From Ptychodera flava (Eukaryota > Hemichordata > Enteropneusta > Ptychoderidae): a DNA stretch of 64,000 bases. This document shows, in pieces, positions 13,435-26,300 of the stretch (positions are counted from its first letter, which is position 1; each line of letters starts with the position of its first letter). The notes under the pieces are model-generated. The model did no database searches and was not told the origin of the DNA. It saw only the letters and a program-made list of their open reading frames with translations. Position numbers and translations under genes: made by a program. The stretch is taken from the NCBI RefSeq assembly GCF_041260155.1, contig NC_091930.1, forward strand, positions 49,335,402 through 49,399,401, given 5' to 3'.

Positions 13435-14965
13435 GCTGTTCTGCCATGTATACTCGTTGCCATCTACACTCCGTTTGACCTTTGATACATACACTGGCAT
13501 GTCACTCCATTGTTATGCAAATAACTGCCAGTGTGAGTGTTGATGGCAGTGTAAGGTGCCATCTATGCTCTCTTGCCATCTATACTCCACTTTTATTAAC
13601 AGAAAAAATATCATTTTCCCAATGTTAAAGAAATTGCAAGGGATATAAATGTTTGATTTCATTGCAGAATCCACTGCACTGTGCACACCTAAGCTCACAA
13701 GTTTCCAGATCGGATCTGTATGAACTTCATAGGGTGTACAGTGCATGGCTAGTGCCCGGGTCTCGTAGCTATACTGGCGATTGGTTAATCATGATATTTT
13801 TGTGTGAACTCACATTCTGAAGTTTGGTAGTTTTTTGTGTTGTCAGTCATGTTTTCATTGTTTTTTTTTTGTTTTTTGTTTTGTCTCCGTAATGTACTAA
13901 TGCTTTAATATATTTCAGATCCATTTCTAACATTTTTTCCTTGCAAAACGCCCGTAGTTTGTAGTCTTGATTATTGAAGCAATTGCCAACTGTACTCCAA
14001 GCATCCATTTACCATAGTCGCTGACTGGCAGAATTTGTCAATGATTCCGTTAACTTTAACAGCAGTAATCGTCTTTATTCACTGTCCCTCTGGTGTATAA
14101 AATATGTCAGTGCAGCTTTTACAATGAAGCTCCGTATCAGAAATTTAGTTCAGAACCTATCATATATAGGTAGTAATTGATTATAGATGACAACAAAGTA
14201 TAGACAGCAAAAGAGTGTAGATAGCAGTGGAGTATAAATGGCATGTACACATGCCATCTATACTCCTGCCATCTATTCTCTGTACAACCATTTCTACCGG
14301 CCATACACTATACTTGCCCTCGATTTGTCGAGTTATTGTCAAACTTATTTCCAAAATTCATTAAATCCTAGTGAAATATAATGAACAAAGAAATAATGTA
14401 CCGGCCCCAAGAAGTCTCTTCTCAGTTTTTTTATTTATTATAAAAAAAACACCCTTATTGAAGTTTCATTGTTCTGAATAAAAACAGTATATGATTTAAA
14501 TGAATTGGCCTTAGATCAAATGAATTAAGTTTAGAATCCATTGTGTACCTTTCAAAAACCTCTCTCTTGTCATAGTAATGAATAGAAATAGCAATGGAGT
14601 ATAGATAGCAATTAAGTATATTTGTTGACAGCAATGGAAGTGCACTTGCCATCTATACTCCTGCCATCTATACTCAATCCATTGCCATCTTTACTCCCTG
14701 CAACCATTTCTTCTGGCCATAGACTATACTAGCCCTCGCTCTGAGTCGTTGTCATGGTTCAGCTTGGGCAAGTCAGCCCGTTGATCGTAAATTCAACTTG
14801 TAAAAGATGTTTCCTCCCGATTTCCCTGAGCCATGTCAAGGGCAGAGTATAGATTGAATGCAATATTTTATTTGCATAACAATCGCGTGATATGCCAGTG
14901 TATGTGTCAAAGGTCAAATGGAGTGTAGATGGCAATGAGTATAGATGGCAGAACACCGCCTCTCC
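13435..14965. mobile_element. 1.5-kb inverted-repeat element with internal 'tgccatctatactc' units
   Basis: An arm of about 85 bp at 13,437-13,523 reappears reverse-complemented at about 14,875-14,962. Both arms run inward from 'tgttctgccat' through 'tttgacctttg' and 'acactggcat' to 'ttgttatgcaaata'. The 1.35-kb interior repeats the words 'gccatctatactc' and 'gagtatagatggca' many times in both orientations (for example near 13,560, 14,255, 14,650 and 14,690). No transposase frame is present, so it is a non-autonomous element. No target duplication was identified. Confidence 0.6.
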
Positions 14966-15104
14966 CAAATCATAGACCGTCTGTGCCCAAACCCCAACAA
15001 AACGATGGCTTGCCGCTAGCCCACGGTTACGTGTGGTTCTATACACAGCGGCCGCCGTGTGGGTATGCATAGTAAAATTGCATTCTACGCAGCACTCTGT
15101 GGCC

Positions 15105-15690
15105 CAGTTCTGCATGGCAGTGCTGTGTGTTACCGGCGTGACACGGCCTCCCGTATAACGCCGGTAACACGTACACAGCCCTGCCGTGCAAAGCTAGCAG
15201 CGGCCGCTATGTATTGAGCCACACACGTATCCCGTGGGTTTAGCCTCTAAACGGAGTGTGGCAAAGGCAAAAATAATCGGGCTGAAACACTCCGTCTAAA
15301 TTCGAGGCAACGTTTTCACTATATATAGTAGTAGTAGTACCTGTAGAACGCGAACGCGCCCGACTTGACAAACACTGATCAAGCAGCCGCTATTTCTCTA
15401 TACACTGTAGCTCAACACAACCAGCAAAGGGAGTGGTAGGGCTACGGATCCGCAGCAAGGCCGGGCTGTGAGTTACCTGATACGGCCAGGCCGTATAACG
15501 CCGGTAACTCACAGCCCTGCCCTGCCACCCAGAGCTATGTATAGGCTACTGCACAAATATCGTAGCTCCATATATTGGACTGTGTGGATATAAAGATTTC
15601 TGCAATGGGGATCGACATGTCGTGTATAGCCCTGCGAGTATAGTGAGAGTGTCTGGCGTTGCGAAGGCCGGACACTCTCGCCATACTCGT
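15105..15690. repeat. Cluster of three GC-rich imperfect palindromes
   Basis: Three hairpins lie within 600 bp. At about 15,108-15,186, 'gtgttaccggcgt' pairs with 'acgccggtaacac'. At about 15,440-15,530, 'gggctgtgagttacc' pairs with 'ggtaactcacagccc'. At about 15,625-15,690, 'cgagtat..gagagtgtc' pairs with 'gacactctcgccatactcg'. The first two share 'gtataacgccggtaac' and are therefore related. They look like short hairpin MITEs. Confidence 0.55.
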
Positions 15691-15699
15691 AGTCGTAAG

Positions 15700-16370
15700 G
15701 CTTGTACAGTTGCGTCGCTCGTCTTGTCGAACACGGAAAACGATGGACGTTCTCTCAACATGCGGCAGATTTCTTCAAAACTATTCATTTTATCATGATT
15801 TGGGTGATCTTTGAGGATAGACGAGGAATTACCAAACAACGAGGTGGTTTATTATCGTGGTATTTGAACCCGATGTATCGAACCATACGTATAAAACTGT
15901 GTAGAAATCATGTAGGCCAAACGGCGATGACAGTGCGGCTCGGTGGAAGGCCTGCAGTGGGCTACCTGCCATACCGCGCCTAAGGCATCGATTTGTTCGC
16001 AGTGTTGCTATGAAGGGTCATGGGTTGTACGTCTCGCTCGTGATCTGACCTGTGGACTGCCTGAAATTAACTTGACTCGCTGGAACTATTCACTGCTAAC
16101 TTGGACGTTCTTTAGAAAATATTGCCCACTTCATTTCATCAAGTATGGTTTCAAGTAGAGCAGGCCCAGCCAAACAGAGCTAGGTTTCAAGATGTCACGT
16201 TATCACTGAAATGCTCAATTAATATTTCGTCAAACATTGGAGTATGTGGTGATCGGATTCCCCGCTGTTGGGGATTCATCGATCGAAGGAAACTGAACGT
16301 GAACCATGAGTTTTTTGAATAAAATAATTGTAATTTCGGGCTTGTTGTTTTTTTTCTGTGGCGAGTGCTC

Positions 16371-16416
<46 letters not shown>

Positions 16417-18151
16417 GGCGAGTCCTCATTTATTTTTTCTTTCCACAGGCCCACGCGTTTTTTTGTATCTCTGTTCATGGCATTTTTTATTTTTTTCGTT
16501 TTTATTTTATTTTATTTTATTTTTTGTAGATGAGATCCACTTTTGTCTAGAGCCATCACTGCCGAATTTTTTCACCGATTTTCTCTCTTTACTGTCAAAG
16601 CGGCTGGTGATTCATATTATATTTTTGATTATCTATAATACGTTTATTATGAGACGTAGTGCTTTTTAATTTTCTTAAGTACATAAATAATTTTATGTAT
16701 GCATGGCTTTTTTTGTCTGATTCTTTTACAATTATTTTCTGTATGTGGTTCACGTTTTTATTTTTTGTACTATTTTTTTCGGGTGGTAGTAGTGATTTTA
16801 GTGATTTTCTTGTGAATTTTGTGGACGTATCACTGTATAACATATTTTTCTTTTTTTCTTTTTGTAAAATCAGCACTCATTGCACCTTTTTCGCGAACTA
16901 TTATACGTGTATGTATGTCGATAAGTATGGATGTATGACTTTTTCAAATCGTTGAAAATTGTTTATTTCCTAATTACGCTTAAAGATTTTTTCTCAAGTT
17001 AAAATGAAGTATTAAATGACATTTCTGTCTTTTGTTTTTTAATTATACTTTTCTTACTTTTTCCTTCCTAATGAGACCGAATTTTTATTTCAATTGAGAA
17101 AGACAGTTTATTTTTGCACTGAATCGATAAATATTTTTGTAACATTTGGCGCGCCGTAAATAACATTCAGCATACTTTATGTTTCGACAATCATCGTTAA
17201 GAAGTATAAAAATGAAAAAAAAATGAGAATATAAAAATATTCAATCATGTAAAATGAAATTCGGCTTTGGGTGATAGTTCTTGTTATGCTGTGTTGTTTT
17301 TTTGTTGAATTGGAATGTTACAGTTAATTACTCTTAACATGGCAAGTTGTACAGAAAAGATAAGCGTATTCAAATTTACATTTGCTGAGATCAGATCAGA
17401 TGCATTCAACTTGAAACATTATGTTTCAATTTTTTGTATACCAGCCGCAGTTGTTTCATGTTGTAACCTAACAAAAGATCAGTAGTTGTACAGTTGTGCT
17501 GCTACAGGAAAGGTATTTTCTGTTAATGGAAGTTTATCAAATACGCCATGTACTAGTTGTGAAGAAAGTATCCGAGTTGCCGTGACCTCGTTGAGGGTAT
17601 ATATGCGTTACACCTTTCATGAGGCGGAAATATGTATCTGTAATATAAATTAAAATAGCATAATCTGTCACGACCCTTTATCTAATCAGTACATACGTTG
17701 ATTTTGTTTATCTTTAAATATGACTAAGTAAAGTTTCGAATCAAAACAACCTATACCCAATTAGAACAGTTAATGAAGTATGGCTACGAAAAACAACACT
17801 AGACTTCGCTGCCATGGACGAGAATAACATCAGTTTGCCCTAGTGGTACAAAGGTAAACCACAAAAAATACACACACACACACTTACAGTCACACAAACA
17901 CACACACATTTCCTATCACTGACACCGGTAAAGTATACTCTAATTGCTGAGTCACTATTGGAGCGATGATGGATAATTGAACCTTTTATTTTTGTTTGCA
18001 AATGAAAAAGCTACGTTGCATGTCGGTAACACACCACACAGAAAATGACTAGCTTCAACGGAGGCATGCAAACTGCCTGTAAAGTGGTCTTTATCAAAAT
18101 GGTTTACCATACAATGAGATTATCGACACTTATTAAACCTGCCTTCCTGCT
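15700..18151. other. Intergenic, poly-T rich, no gene seen
   Basis: The region contains a T run of about 38 at 16,373-16,411, bracketed by the repeated words 'gtggcgagtgctc' and 'gtggcgagtcctc', and a T-rich field to about 17,050. The long reading frames here are homopolymer translations. An (AC)n tract lies at 17,867-17,910. No gene was recognised. Confidence 0.45.
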
Positions 18152-18287
<136 letters not shown>

Positions 18288-19471
18288 GTTCAACATGTAT
18301 GATGTATATTTATTAGTTCTACCGTACATCATCACACTGTTTGTATTGGTTATATATTGAAGTGTTTTTAAGTCGTATTGACCAAATTGGCATTGATTGA
18401 ACCACATGAACCTGTTAGCAGTGTGACTAGCATATATTTGAAATGAACCAATATTCCAATCAGTCAATAATGATATACGCATGTTTATTAAAATGTAATC
18501 ACAAGGTCAGTCTATTTCATGAGTTGCTAGTGAAGTGCTTTATTAGCAAGCGAAAAATGCAATAATTATATTTGTCATTACATCAACTAGCTACGTGTAT
18601 TGTCAAATATTGGCATCAACTTTGCGTGAAATATTTTTCAGATATTTAGTCACATGTATGAGAATTATTTGACATAAATTTCAAAGTCAACATCGATAGA
18701 CTGTTTTCCAAAACTAATGTACATTAATAACAAACACATGAGAGCTTGCTCTAGTGGAATAATCTTACAATTTCTTGATTACACTCATCTTACTTACAAT
18801 GCCTTGTATATTTTATGTGTTAATAATTAACTCTAAGGATTCCCCCTTTAAAAAAATCTTTCCTGTCGACAGCATAATGAGTAATCGAAAAATAATGTCA
18901 GCCAACACCTCATGGCATGCAACCTTAGCTTAACAAACGTGTTACCCCTTCCGTAGAGGATAAAAAATCGGCCCTGTTGAATTATCGTCTTAAGGGGTGC
19001 TGCACCCAACATAGCATATTTTGCTTAACAATCACGTTTTTTCAAATATTAATTCAATTTTAATGGTTATGTTGACCCAAGATTAACATGTTGGTGGGGT
19101 TTATCTTTTAGCTTGTCAAGCAGTCATTACGTTTCGTGATAATGAAGTGTTTATTTATTCAAATGAATGCAAATCGCCTGATTTCCTGGCTTCTCTTCCC
19201 TCCCAATTTTAAAATTTCCAAAGAATGTAACTCCACTCTGGCAGAGTCATTTTTATTTGAAATTTTCAAATTGTGTTCTTTAAATGCTCTTTGAAAAAGA
19301 GACTATTTTGTATGACAATAAAATTCTTACATTTTAAATAAGAGGCATTTGAATTTTACTAATCATGATTTTAATCACTTTTTTGAATGTCAGTTTTTCA
19401 ACCCTTGCCATTTTTTGAATGAAGATAGATAATGCAAATAGAATAGTCGTTTTTCTACATATACTATTCTT

Positions 19472-19500
19472 TTAAAGGGACATTATTTGTATCTTTTGAC
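19472..19500 (+). repeat. Left TTAA target site and terminal inverted repeat
   Basis: TTAA at 19,472-19,475 is followed by the 25-bp terminus AGGGACATTA..ATCTTTTGAC. It differs from the right terminus at three positions in the middle. Confidence 0.88.
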
Positions 19501-19700
19501 ATTTTTTCGATTTAAAAAACCCAAAACTATTTACTCGAATGTGACCGGGAACTTCAATAAAGTCAATGTATCATTATAAGAGTGTTTGAATTTACCCAAA
19601 TGAGGCATACGCCGCCGTTTAATGTTCGTTCGGTCATCGCCGCGATTTGCACAAGTCGCCATGTTTGAACAGCGCGCTTACGAACTACACAGACTGTAAT

Positions 19701-19728
19701 TACGTCAGTCGACAAGAGTGCGCATGCG
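19701..19728 (+). promoter_or_regulatory. CRE-like and NRF1-like motifs upstream of the ballast gene
   Basis: TACGTCA (19,701-19,707) and TGCGCATGCG (19,719-19,728) lie 58-85 bp before the ATG at 19,786. The palindrome TGCGCATGCG is the core of the NRF1 site. The same pair of motifs precedes the other gene of the element. No TATA box is seen. Promoter function is inferred. Confidence 0.5.
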
Positions 19729-19785
19729 TAAGCCTGAATTTGCAAGCCCGTAATCTCCTTGACCTCGAGCAATTTACAAAGCACA

Positions 19786-22700
19786 ATGGATTACGAGGTA
19801 AGTACAAATACAACAAGTTGTTCTTTTCAATAATAAATAGTCCATGAAAATCGTAACCGCATTGACTTGCATCGATCAGAGAATAAAGAAACTTATCTAA
19901 AAGTAAGACACAACAACAACGATGACATCCCGGTACCGGCAAAATGACTTTTCCGTTCTGCAGACTGGCAGTCTATGCTCTTATGTCTCGTTTGTGTATT
20001 TCTCCAAACACCGTAGAAGCGAGGTGATTTCTGACATATATTTTTTTCTTGAACAATTACAGCAGAAAGTGGAATCGCTAGTATAAAAACTACCAGCAAA
20101 ACTTTTTTCGAGCATCATAATGATCGTAATTTTGATCGATAGAAGTTACGCACTTTCGCAATGTATCATTACCGGTACACACGCGAAGTCGAAACAATAG
20201 CTAATGAACGCCAAAAGCGTAAACATTATTACACAGGAAGTCGATGTGATTGAATGGCGATACCCGCATGCTTGCAATCACAACGCTACAACCGATCGCC
20301 AACGATAAAGCTAACGTTCTTTTTCATGCAATACAGTTCATAATACAGTGTTGAGGACGGCCTCAATCTGAATTTGGCCAAGTTTACTAGCTGTTAGCCC
20401 TGCATACGATGCTGTGTGTTCCGCTACAGCTGTGGTGAGCGGGGCGATTAGCTGTAGCGGAACACACAGCATCGTACCAAGGGCTAGCTAGCTGTGATAG
20501 CGTTGTTCTTGAATTATTTCCAAAAATCCAGCGTACGAAAAAATGTAACGTTTGATCTACGTCTTTGTTATAAATTTTATTGTTCTATAAACTCATGGAG
20601 GGTAGACAAACTGTTCATGAGCGAACCGTGAAAACAACATTTGTTTGAAGCTAAGCTTGATCATGGTACGTCCATGGTTTGAAGATGATGAACAAAGAAA
20701 AGGTTTGAGTGGTTTCAGAAAATGTTTGCGAAAGTTGTATCATGGTACATTTTAGCTCCATGGTCGTAACTAGATCAACCGATTTGACAAAATTTCTTGA
20801 ACTAGCGATGTAAAAAGCCATCAGACCCCAATTATTCTTATATTCAGCCTACCGAATGACAGAATTATGGATTCATCATGGTAAAATTCCTTACATGTTA
20901 AAAAACAAGAGTTTATGTTTTGCGGCCTGTCCTTCAACGGCATGACGAGCCTGTTTAAAAATCTGTCAGACTCTGGCAAAAATCTGCTATTTCTATACCT
21001 GAAGGTCACGTTCAGGGCAGGATTGGCATTATTTACATCAATTATACAGTGATCTCCCCAGGATTTTCTGATAGAGTAGCGGCTAATTTGCATAACAATA
21101 AATGTAATTGTTATGGTAATGAGTTCCTATTGTTTACCAAAAATTATAGAGTGGCGGCCACCACTCTATAATAAATAGCTCTGGGGAGAACACTGATCAT
21201 AACAAGCCTTGTCAATGTCCCATCCTCCTTTTGGAATTGAATGTTTTCATAGTCTTTTGCCAGTGCGAAGGGCTAAATCAGGTAAATTACTTCAATTTAT
21301 AGTGCAAGGCTAATTTCTCTAGCAAAAACCAAAAAATTGAAATGTCAATTTATCCTATAATAACATGGCCACTGAAAATTTGTCAGCCTTTGTTTTCCTT
21401 TGATTTTTTTGAAAAATTTTAGCATTCAGTAGCAGACGGTAAATCTAATATGTCATTATTTCAGGCAAGTTCAACTGACGAGTCAAGTTCAAGTTCAAGA
21501 GACAGAGGTCAACGAGGGCATAGAAGTCGGGGTCGTGGCAGAGGTAGAGGAAGAGGCAGGGGCACTAGCATAAGGGGGAGAGGAGCTACAAGGTCAAGAG
21601 GAAGACGTGGGCGAGGCACTAGTAGGGGGGCTCTGTCAGTTTCGATAGGTGATGCTGTAGCCCGCTTACATCAAAGAAGCCAAAGACTAGAGGTAAAGTA
21701 TAAACATGTTTATATATTTTTAATATTGATATAAAATATAATTCAATAATCCATAAACATAAAGCTCATTCATTCTCATTGTAAACTACTCAAAATTTTG
21801 TTTCTGTATAGGCAGCTGTTGAAAGCATGGACGCTCCAGAGTTACGAACTTTGGTGAAAAGGATGGTGGATCGTGATCCTGGGCTGGTGCATGACCTAGT
21901 TTTTCCGGTTGTACCAGAACAGCAGGGATACCATCCCCCCCCCCCCAACGACCCCACCTCCTGACTGGTGTGTATGCACAAGATGTCGGCAGATGCCAAC
22001 AGAAGTTGAGCGGGTTTGTTGTGAAATGCATCCACAAAACTGTAAATCAAGAACACCAGTACGTATTTAACAAATCTTCAGCTGAAATTCTGTTGTAACT
22101 CACTAATTTGACTGGTTGACTAAAAAGTAATAGGGAACTGGTTGTCAAGGACTAATATAAATTGATATTTTCAGATTTAGTAATCTTGAGAACCTGTGTA
22201 AATGTTGACAACAGTACAGTACTAGTCTTACACCTTTGACTGAAATACAGACATAATCTTACCACATATGCTGTTCAGATAAACTGTAACAATTTGAAAG
22301 TGAATCTGACATAAACATTTCTGAAGAGATACAGCCTTACAGAGTTCACTCTGAATTATAAAAACAACTCAGCAATCGATACACCTCTTCTGTGATATAT
22401 GACATGTAAGTTACAGCTTCATAACATGAAACTGTATGGATATCAATTTTTGACCATAAAAACATAATTCATATCAAAACTAGTGTACTTTGTACACTGA
22501 ATTGTTGCTATTTTGAGTTGATTTGGCAAACTGACAACTGCAACTACCTGATGATTTGAGGGTCTGTATAAAAAGGACTGAATGAACTCCAGGTAACTGT
22601 TTTATTTAGATTGTCATTGTCAAAAATTGGAAAGAAAAAAACAAAGCAAAACACTGCTAGGTGAAAAACATCTTTTAAAATTCCAAAATTTATGCGCACA

Positions 22701-23303
22701 ATGATTGTACTTAACTGCATAGCTCCTAGCATGCTGCTAGTTGAATGTTTCAGTTAGGGTAATTGGTCAATCTCTGCTCTACTGATATGATTGTCAGAGG
22801 GGCGACCTAAGCTACATGAGATATCACTCACTGTCGCACACAGGAGAATTGACTGGAACAAAAGAACACATGAACTGGTGCTATCCACCAAAATATAGGA
22901 AGGGAGGGGTGTGTGTTGATACTATGTATGTGGGTGGGTAATCCAGCTGAAGGGAAAAATATTGCCAATTGTTATATACTGATGGTGTCTGTTCTTGTTT
23001 TCTTGATACAGACATGTTATTTTTTCATTTCTTTATTAGGAATTTGATGTGCTGATATTAAACGAAGCAGTACTAGCCATGATGAGGATATACAGAAGAG
23101 AGATATTTGCCACAGACGACAGTGATGACAACAATGATGCCAACAGACATGCTGCTTACAGACAATATGTCATGTGGCAACATGGCCGTCTTGGAACAGG
23201 GAACCGTATGGTGATTCCCAGTTGTTGTGTCTGGGCAATTCGGGACAGATATCCTGACCCCTACAGCCGATATACTGGGTTTGTTCCGTCTAGACTAGAA
23301 TAG
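19786..23303 (+). CDS. RG-rich protein with stand-alone P2X7-type ballast (cysteine-rich) domain, 4 exons
   Basis: The exons are 19,786-19,797, 21,465-21,692, 21,812-22,058 and 23,040-23,303. All junctions are GT-AG and phase 0, and the product is about 249 residues. Residues 1-80 are Ser-rich, then carry an RG/RGR-repeat tract (about residues 18-58) of the kind that binds nucleic acid. The remainder matches the cytosolic C-terminal ballast of vertebrate P2X7: WCVCTRCRQMPTE, a CC pair and a further Cys in exon 3; then NEAVLAMM, NRHAAYRQYVMWQHG, IPSCCVWAIRD, YPDP and YTGF in exon 4. In P2X7 this domain binds zinc and guanine nucleotide. There is no channel or membrane segment here, so this is the free-standing invertebrate form. 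A run of 12 C at 21,935-21,946 breaks the frame; 11 would restore it and give exon 3 the right length. The start is chosen because ATGGATTACGAG sits in a good context and joins in phase. It lies inside a TTAA transposon, convergent with the transposase. Confidence 0.85.
20396..20485. repeat. Near-perfect 36-bp-stem hairpin in intron 1
   Basis: The arm 20,396-20,431 pairs with 20,450-20,485 around an 18-base loop. The shared core is 'gctgtgtgttccgctaca'. It is probably a small hairpin MITE inserted in the ballast-gene intron. Confidence 0.75.
21047..21195. mobile_element. 149-bp MITE in intron 1 of the ballast gene
   Basis: The ends CAGTGATCTCCCCA and TGGGGAGAACACTG are inverted, and the interior repeats 'agagt(a/g)g(c/t)gg' in both orientations. 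It is a non-autonomous element nested in the larger transposon. Confidence 0.6.
23032..23037 (-). terminator. Candidate polyadenylation signal for the transposase gene
   Basis: TTTATT on + reads AATAAA on -, about 300 bp past the transposase stop. Use of this site would place the whole last exon of the ballast gene in the antisense 3' UTR of the transposase. Confidence 0.25.
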
Positions 23304-23340
23304 TGTTCATTTTGGTTTTCAGTGTCAGTCAACTTTGAAT

Positions 23341-26300
23341 TTAATTTCTTCGGGATATTTTCTCTTGAACTAGAGTGGCAGTGGATGGTGGTGCAGTTGG
23401 TGCAAGATGAAGTGAAATTCTTCTTGGGTCATCCGCCTCAAGCTCTTTTCTTTTCTGCATTCCGTGTGTATCCTGCATTCGCTTGTCCAATATTAGTTTC
23501 TTCAATGGTGCAATGTATGGGTAGGTTTTAGGCGCTTTAACGGGAGCTGCAGACCATCTGCTGCTCTTTTTGTTGTATTTCCTGTGGTATCTGTGACGTA
23601 TAAATGAAGATATTAATTCCACTGTTATTCTGAAAACCAACCTTACTGCTTAGCAATATCATACTGAATTCCTCTTTCTTTTTTCTATCCCTTGCCATCA
23701 GTACCAGGGTTCATATACAACAATGCAAAGATTAGATAATAAGCTGTTCAAAATTTTTCATGCACCAAATGCCATTTTTATTCTTGCTATGAAAGGACTA
23801 CTTATTGCCTTGTTTCTCATTATTATGTTGGCTTTTAGAGTAGAAACAACTTTGACATAATTTCAACAAAATGCCAACTTTACAAACTTACACCACACTG
23901 ACGCTTGAGGGTCTATTGACTGCACAACTATCACAATAATTATACTTTCATAACATCAGTATGTAAGGAATACCTCCCTTGTATTTAAATATGCTATTTC
24001 TTTGTACATTTTTCCTTGCAACCATATAAAATGACCTGAGATAACTACATGTGTATGCATAAATGCTTATCAGTACCAAATGATGACCAATGAATCCATC
24101 TGGTTTGTGTTTGATGTCTTTTGCATAATGTAATGAACAGTGGGAGACAAATTTAAAATTGGAAAGACATAACCCTAGAGATTGCCAAAAGGGCCTTTAA
24201 TTTAAGAACACAGCAGCACCACAAAACATCTGTATTTATAGATACGTTCTAGTCTGCATTTACGTTTGATGATGTTACAATAAAGTTTTTTCAGACTTAC
24301 ATATCTTGACCCTCCTTATTTTGCTCATTCCCCTGTCATGGTGTGCATTATGGTCTAATGCTGCTAAGATGTTCCTGGCTCTATATGCTGGTGGTGTATA
24401 TGCATTCCTTTTAGAGGCATACATCAAAATATGCTGCTGGAATGACTCCAAATCAGCTGTTGATCTGCACAAGAAAAACACAGTAAAATGTTAACTTTAC
24501 ATACCAAATTACCTCAATCCTCCCATTCTACACACACCAGCAAAAATACATGTAAGGCTGCATCTCCGACTGACTTATTTGTGTCCCTAACGTTCAGAAC
24601 CTTGTCAGAAAGTCTACACACCATACTTACCAACCTGCATCACCTAAGGTCTTTACTATTTTGGGTTATCACATTTAAAAACATCGCCATAGCAGTTCAT
24701 CGATTCACTTATTGAAGATACAAATAAACAAAACAAGCACAGGTAAGATTACCAAAGTACTGTGGACAATCTAGATATTGAATGATGCTTACCTGTAATT
24801 TAAGAGGTAGTGAATCTTCTTCAGGAAAGCCTTGTCAAAGACAATATTCCGAAGAGCCAGGTGCGCAGTGCTGTTCTTCTGGAGGTACTCTCTATCATCA
24901 CTTAGTTCTGCAAGGGGTCCATGGTCACACTGCATTCTGTTACTTCTACCATACACAACCCCCCAAGTGTGTTCATTTATTGTATGGTGAATAACACCAC
25001 ACCAGATCTCCTGTAAAACAACAACAAAGTGTTAGTATGTTAAAAATGTCTCCATCAGAATACTTATCAGAGTACTGGATAGGAAATAGAAGCATTTCTC
25101 TGACAAATGCTGAGATACGAGCTCCTACACACAGTCACGGTGAACAAAATGGGCTTTGATCGCAGATGTTCAGATTGGTTGTACACAATGGTATGTGCAG
25201 TACAGCAATAAAACATCACTTAAATGATCAACATTGTATATATACATGTATTTTCATAGGCCAGCAACAAGCACAATGCCCCACAAAAATTACACTCAAG
25301 ACCATGATCAGCAAGCCAGAGCAGGACATGGGAGATGCTGTTGTATCCATAGGGAAGATGGTCGCCGTGTTGACCTACACTGATATAAGAAAATCCAGTC
25401 CAACAATGTACCAGCCCAGCGACAGACTTGACCCACGACCCACTCTTGATACCACCACTTGCTAACTTCTTCTTGTAATACATGGCAAGAAATAGTCAAA
25501 TAGAGAAAACAAGCGGGTTTCGCAGTGTTTGACTGGAAAATCGCATGGCTAAGCAAAGGGAGATGTCGAGAGACCGAACATGACACCATTACTGATCCTA
25601 CAGCGGTCATAACATTGATCGAACAGCCTAGTGTACGCTACTGGTCTGCTAGGCAAACTTCCTTGCTGTACCTCATGATAGCTCAGCAGGTCTGAATCCT
25701 TGTTCAAATGAGATAACTCCACAAAAAAGACATATGAAAGGTCCTTCCCTTGACTTGATACCTGTACTCAGAATTTCTGTTTGCACTAAACCAGGGGGGG
25801 GGGGACTTTTGTAGTGGAGTACGACTCTCCAAAAGCGAGTGTGGCGTGCCATATATCCAGTTCTCTTGACACGGACGTTCACACAGACTACGGAACAGAT
25901 TGAGTGGGCATTGCTCTGGCAGCTATAGATTTCTGTAGCTTGCATTATTGTGTGCTAGCTACTGTTCTTTTTAAAACAAATTGAAATATGTAGACTTTAT
26001 TCAGGTCTAACCACACACTAATATCTGAAACAGGCCGTGTAATACACTCAAAATAGGAGCAAAGAAACATCAACAATGAAACATATCAATAATCATTTTA
26101 ACCTACCAGAAATTCGTCAATGCCAGATGCTTTTTGGCAGCTATACCAAAAATGATTTACAATGTGTGAAGTCCATTTCAGCAGCCCTTTGCATTCTTTA
26201 TTTTGCCCAGCCTAATGATTTAAAAAACATGAAGAAATGTAATAAACAACACTGATTTGTCATGTTTGTTCATACATGTTATATGCAGCTTATCATGTAT

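Noticed and set aside
16187..16669. Poly-Lys and poly-Phe frames
   Set aside because: These are artefacts of the long T/A homopolymer.
21786..22056. Minus-strand frames over ballast exon 3
   Set aside because: They are shadows of the plus-strand exon, which has matching splice sites and clear P2X7-type motifs.
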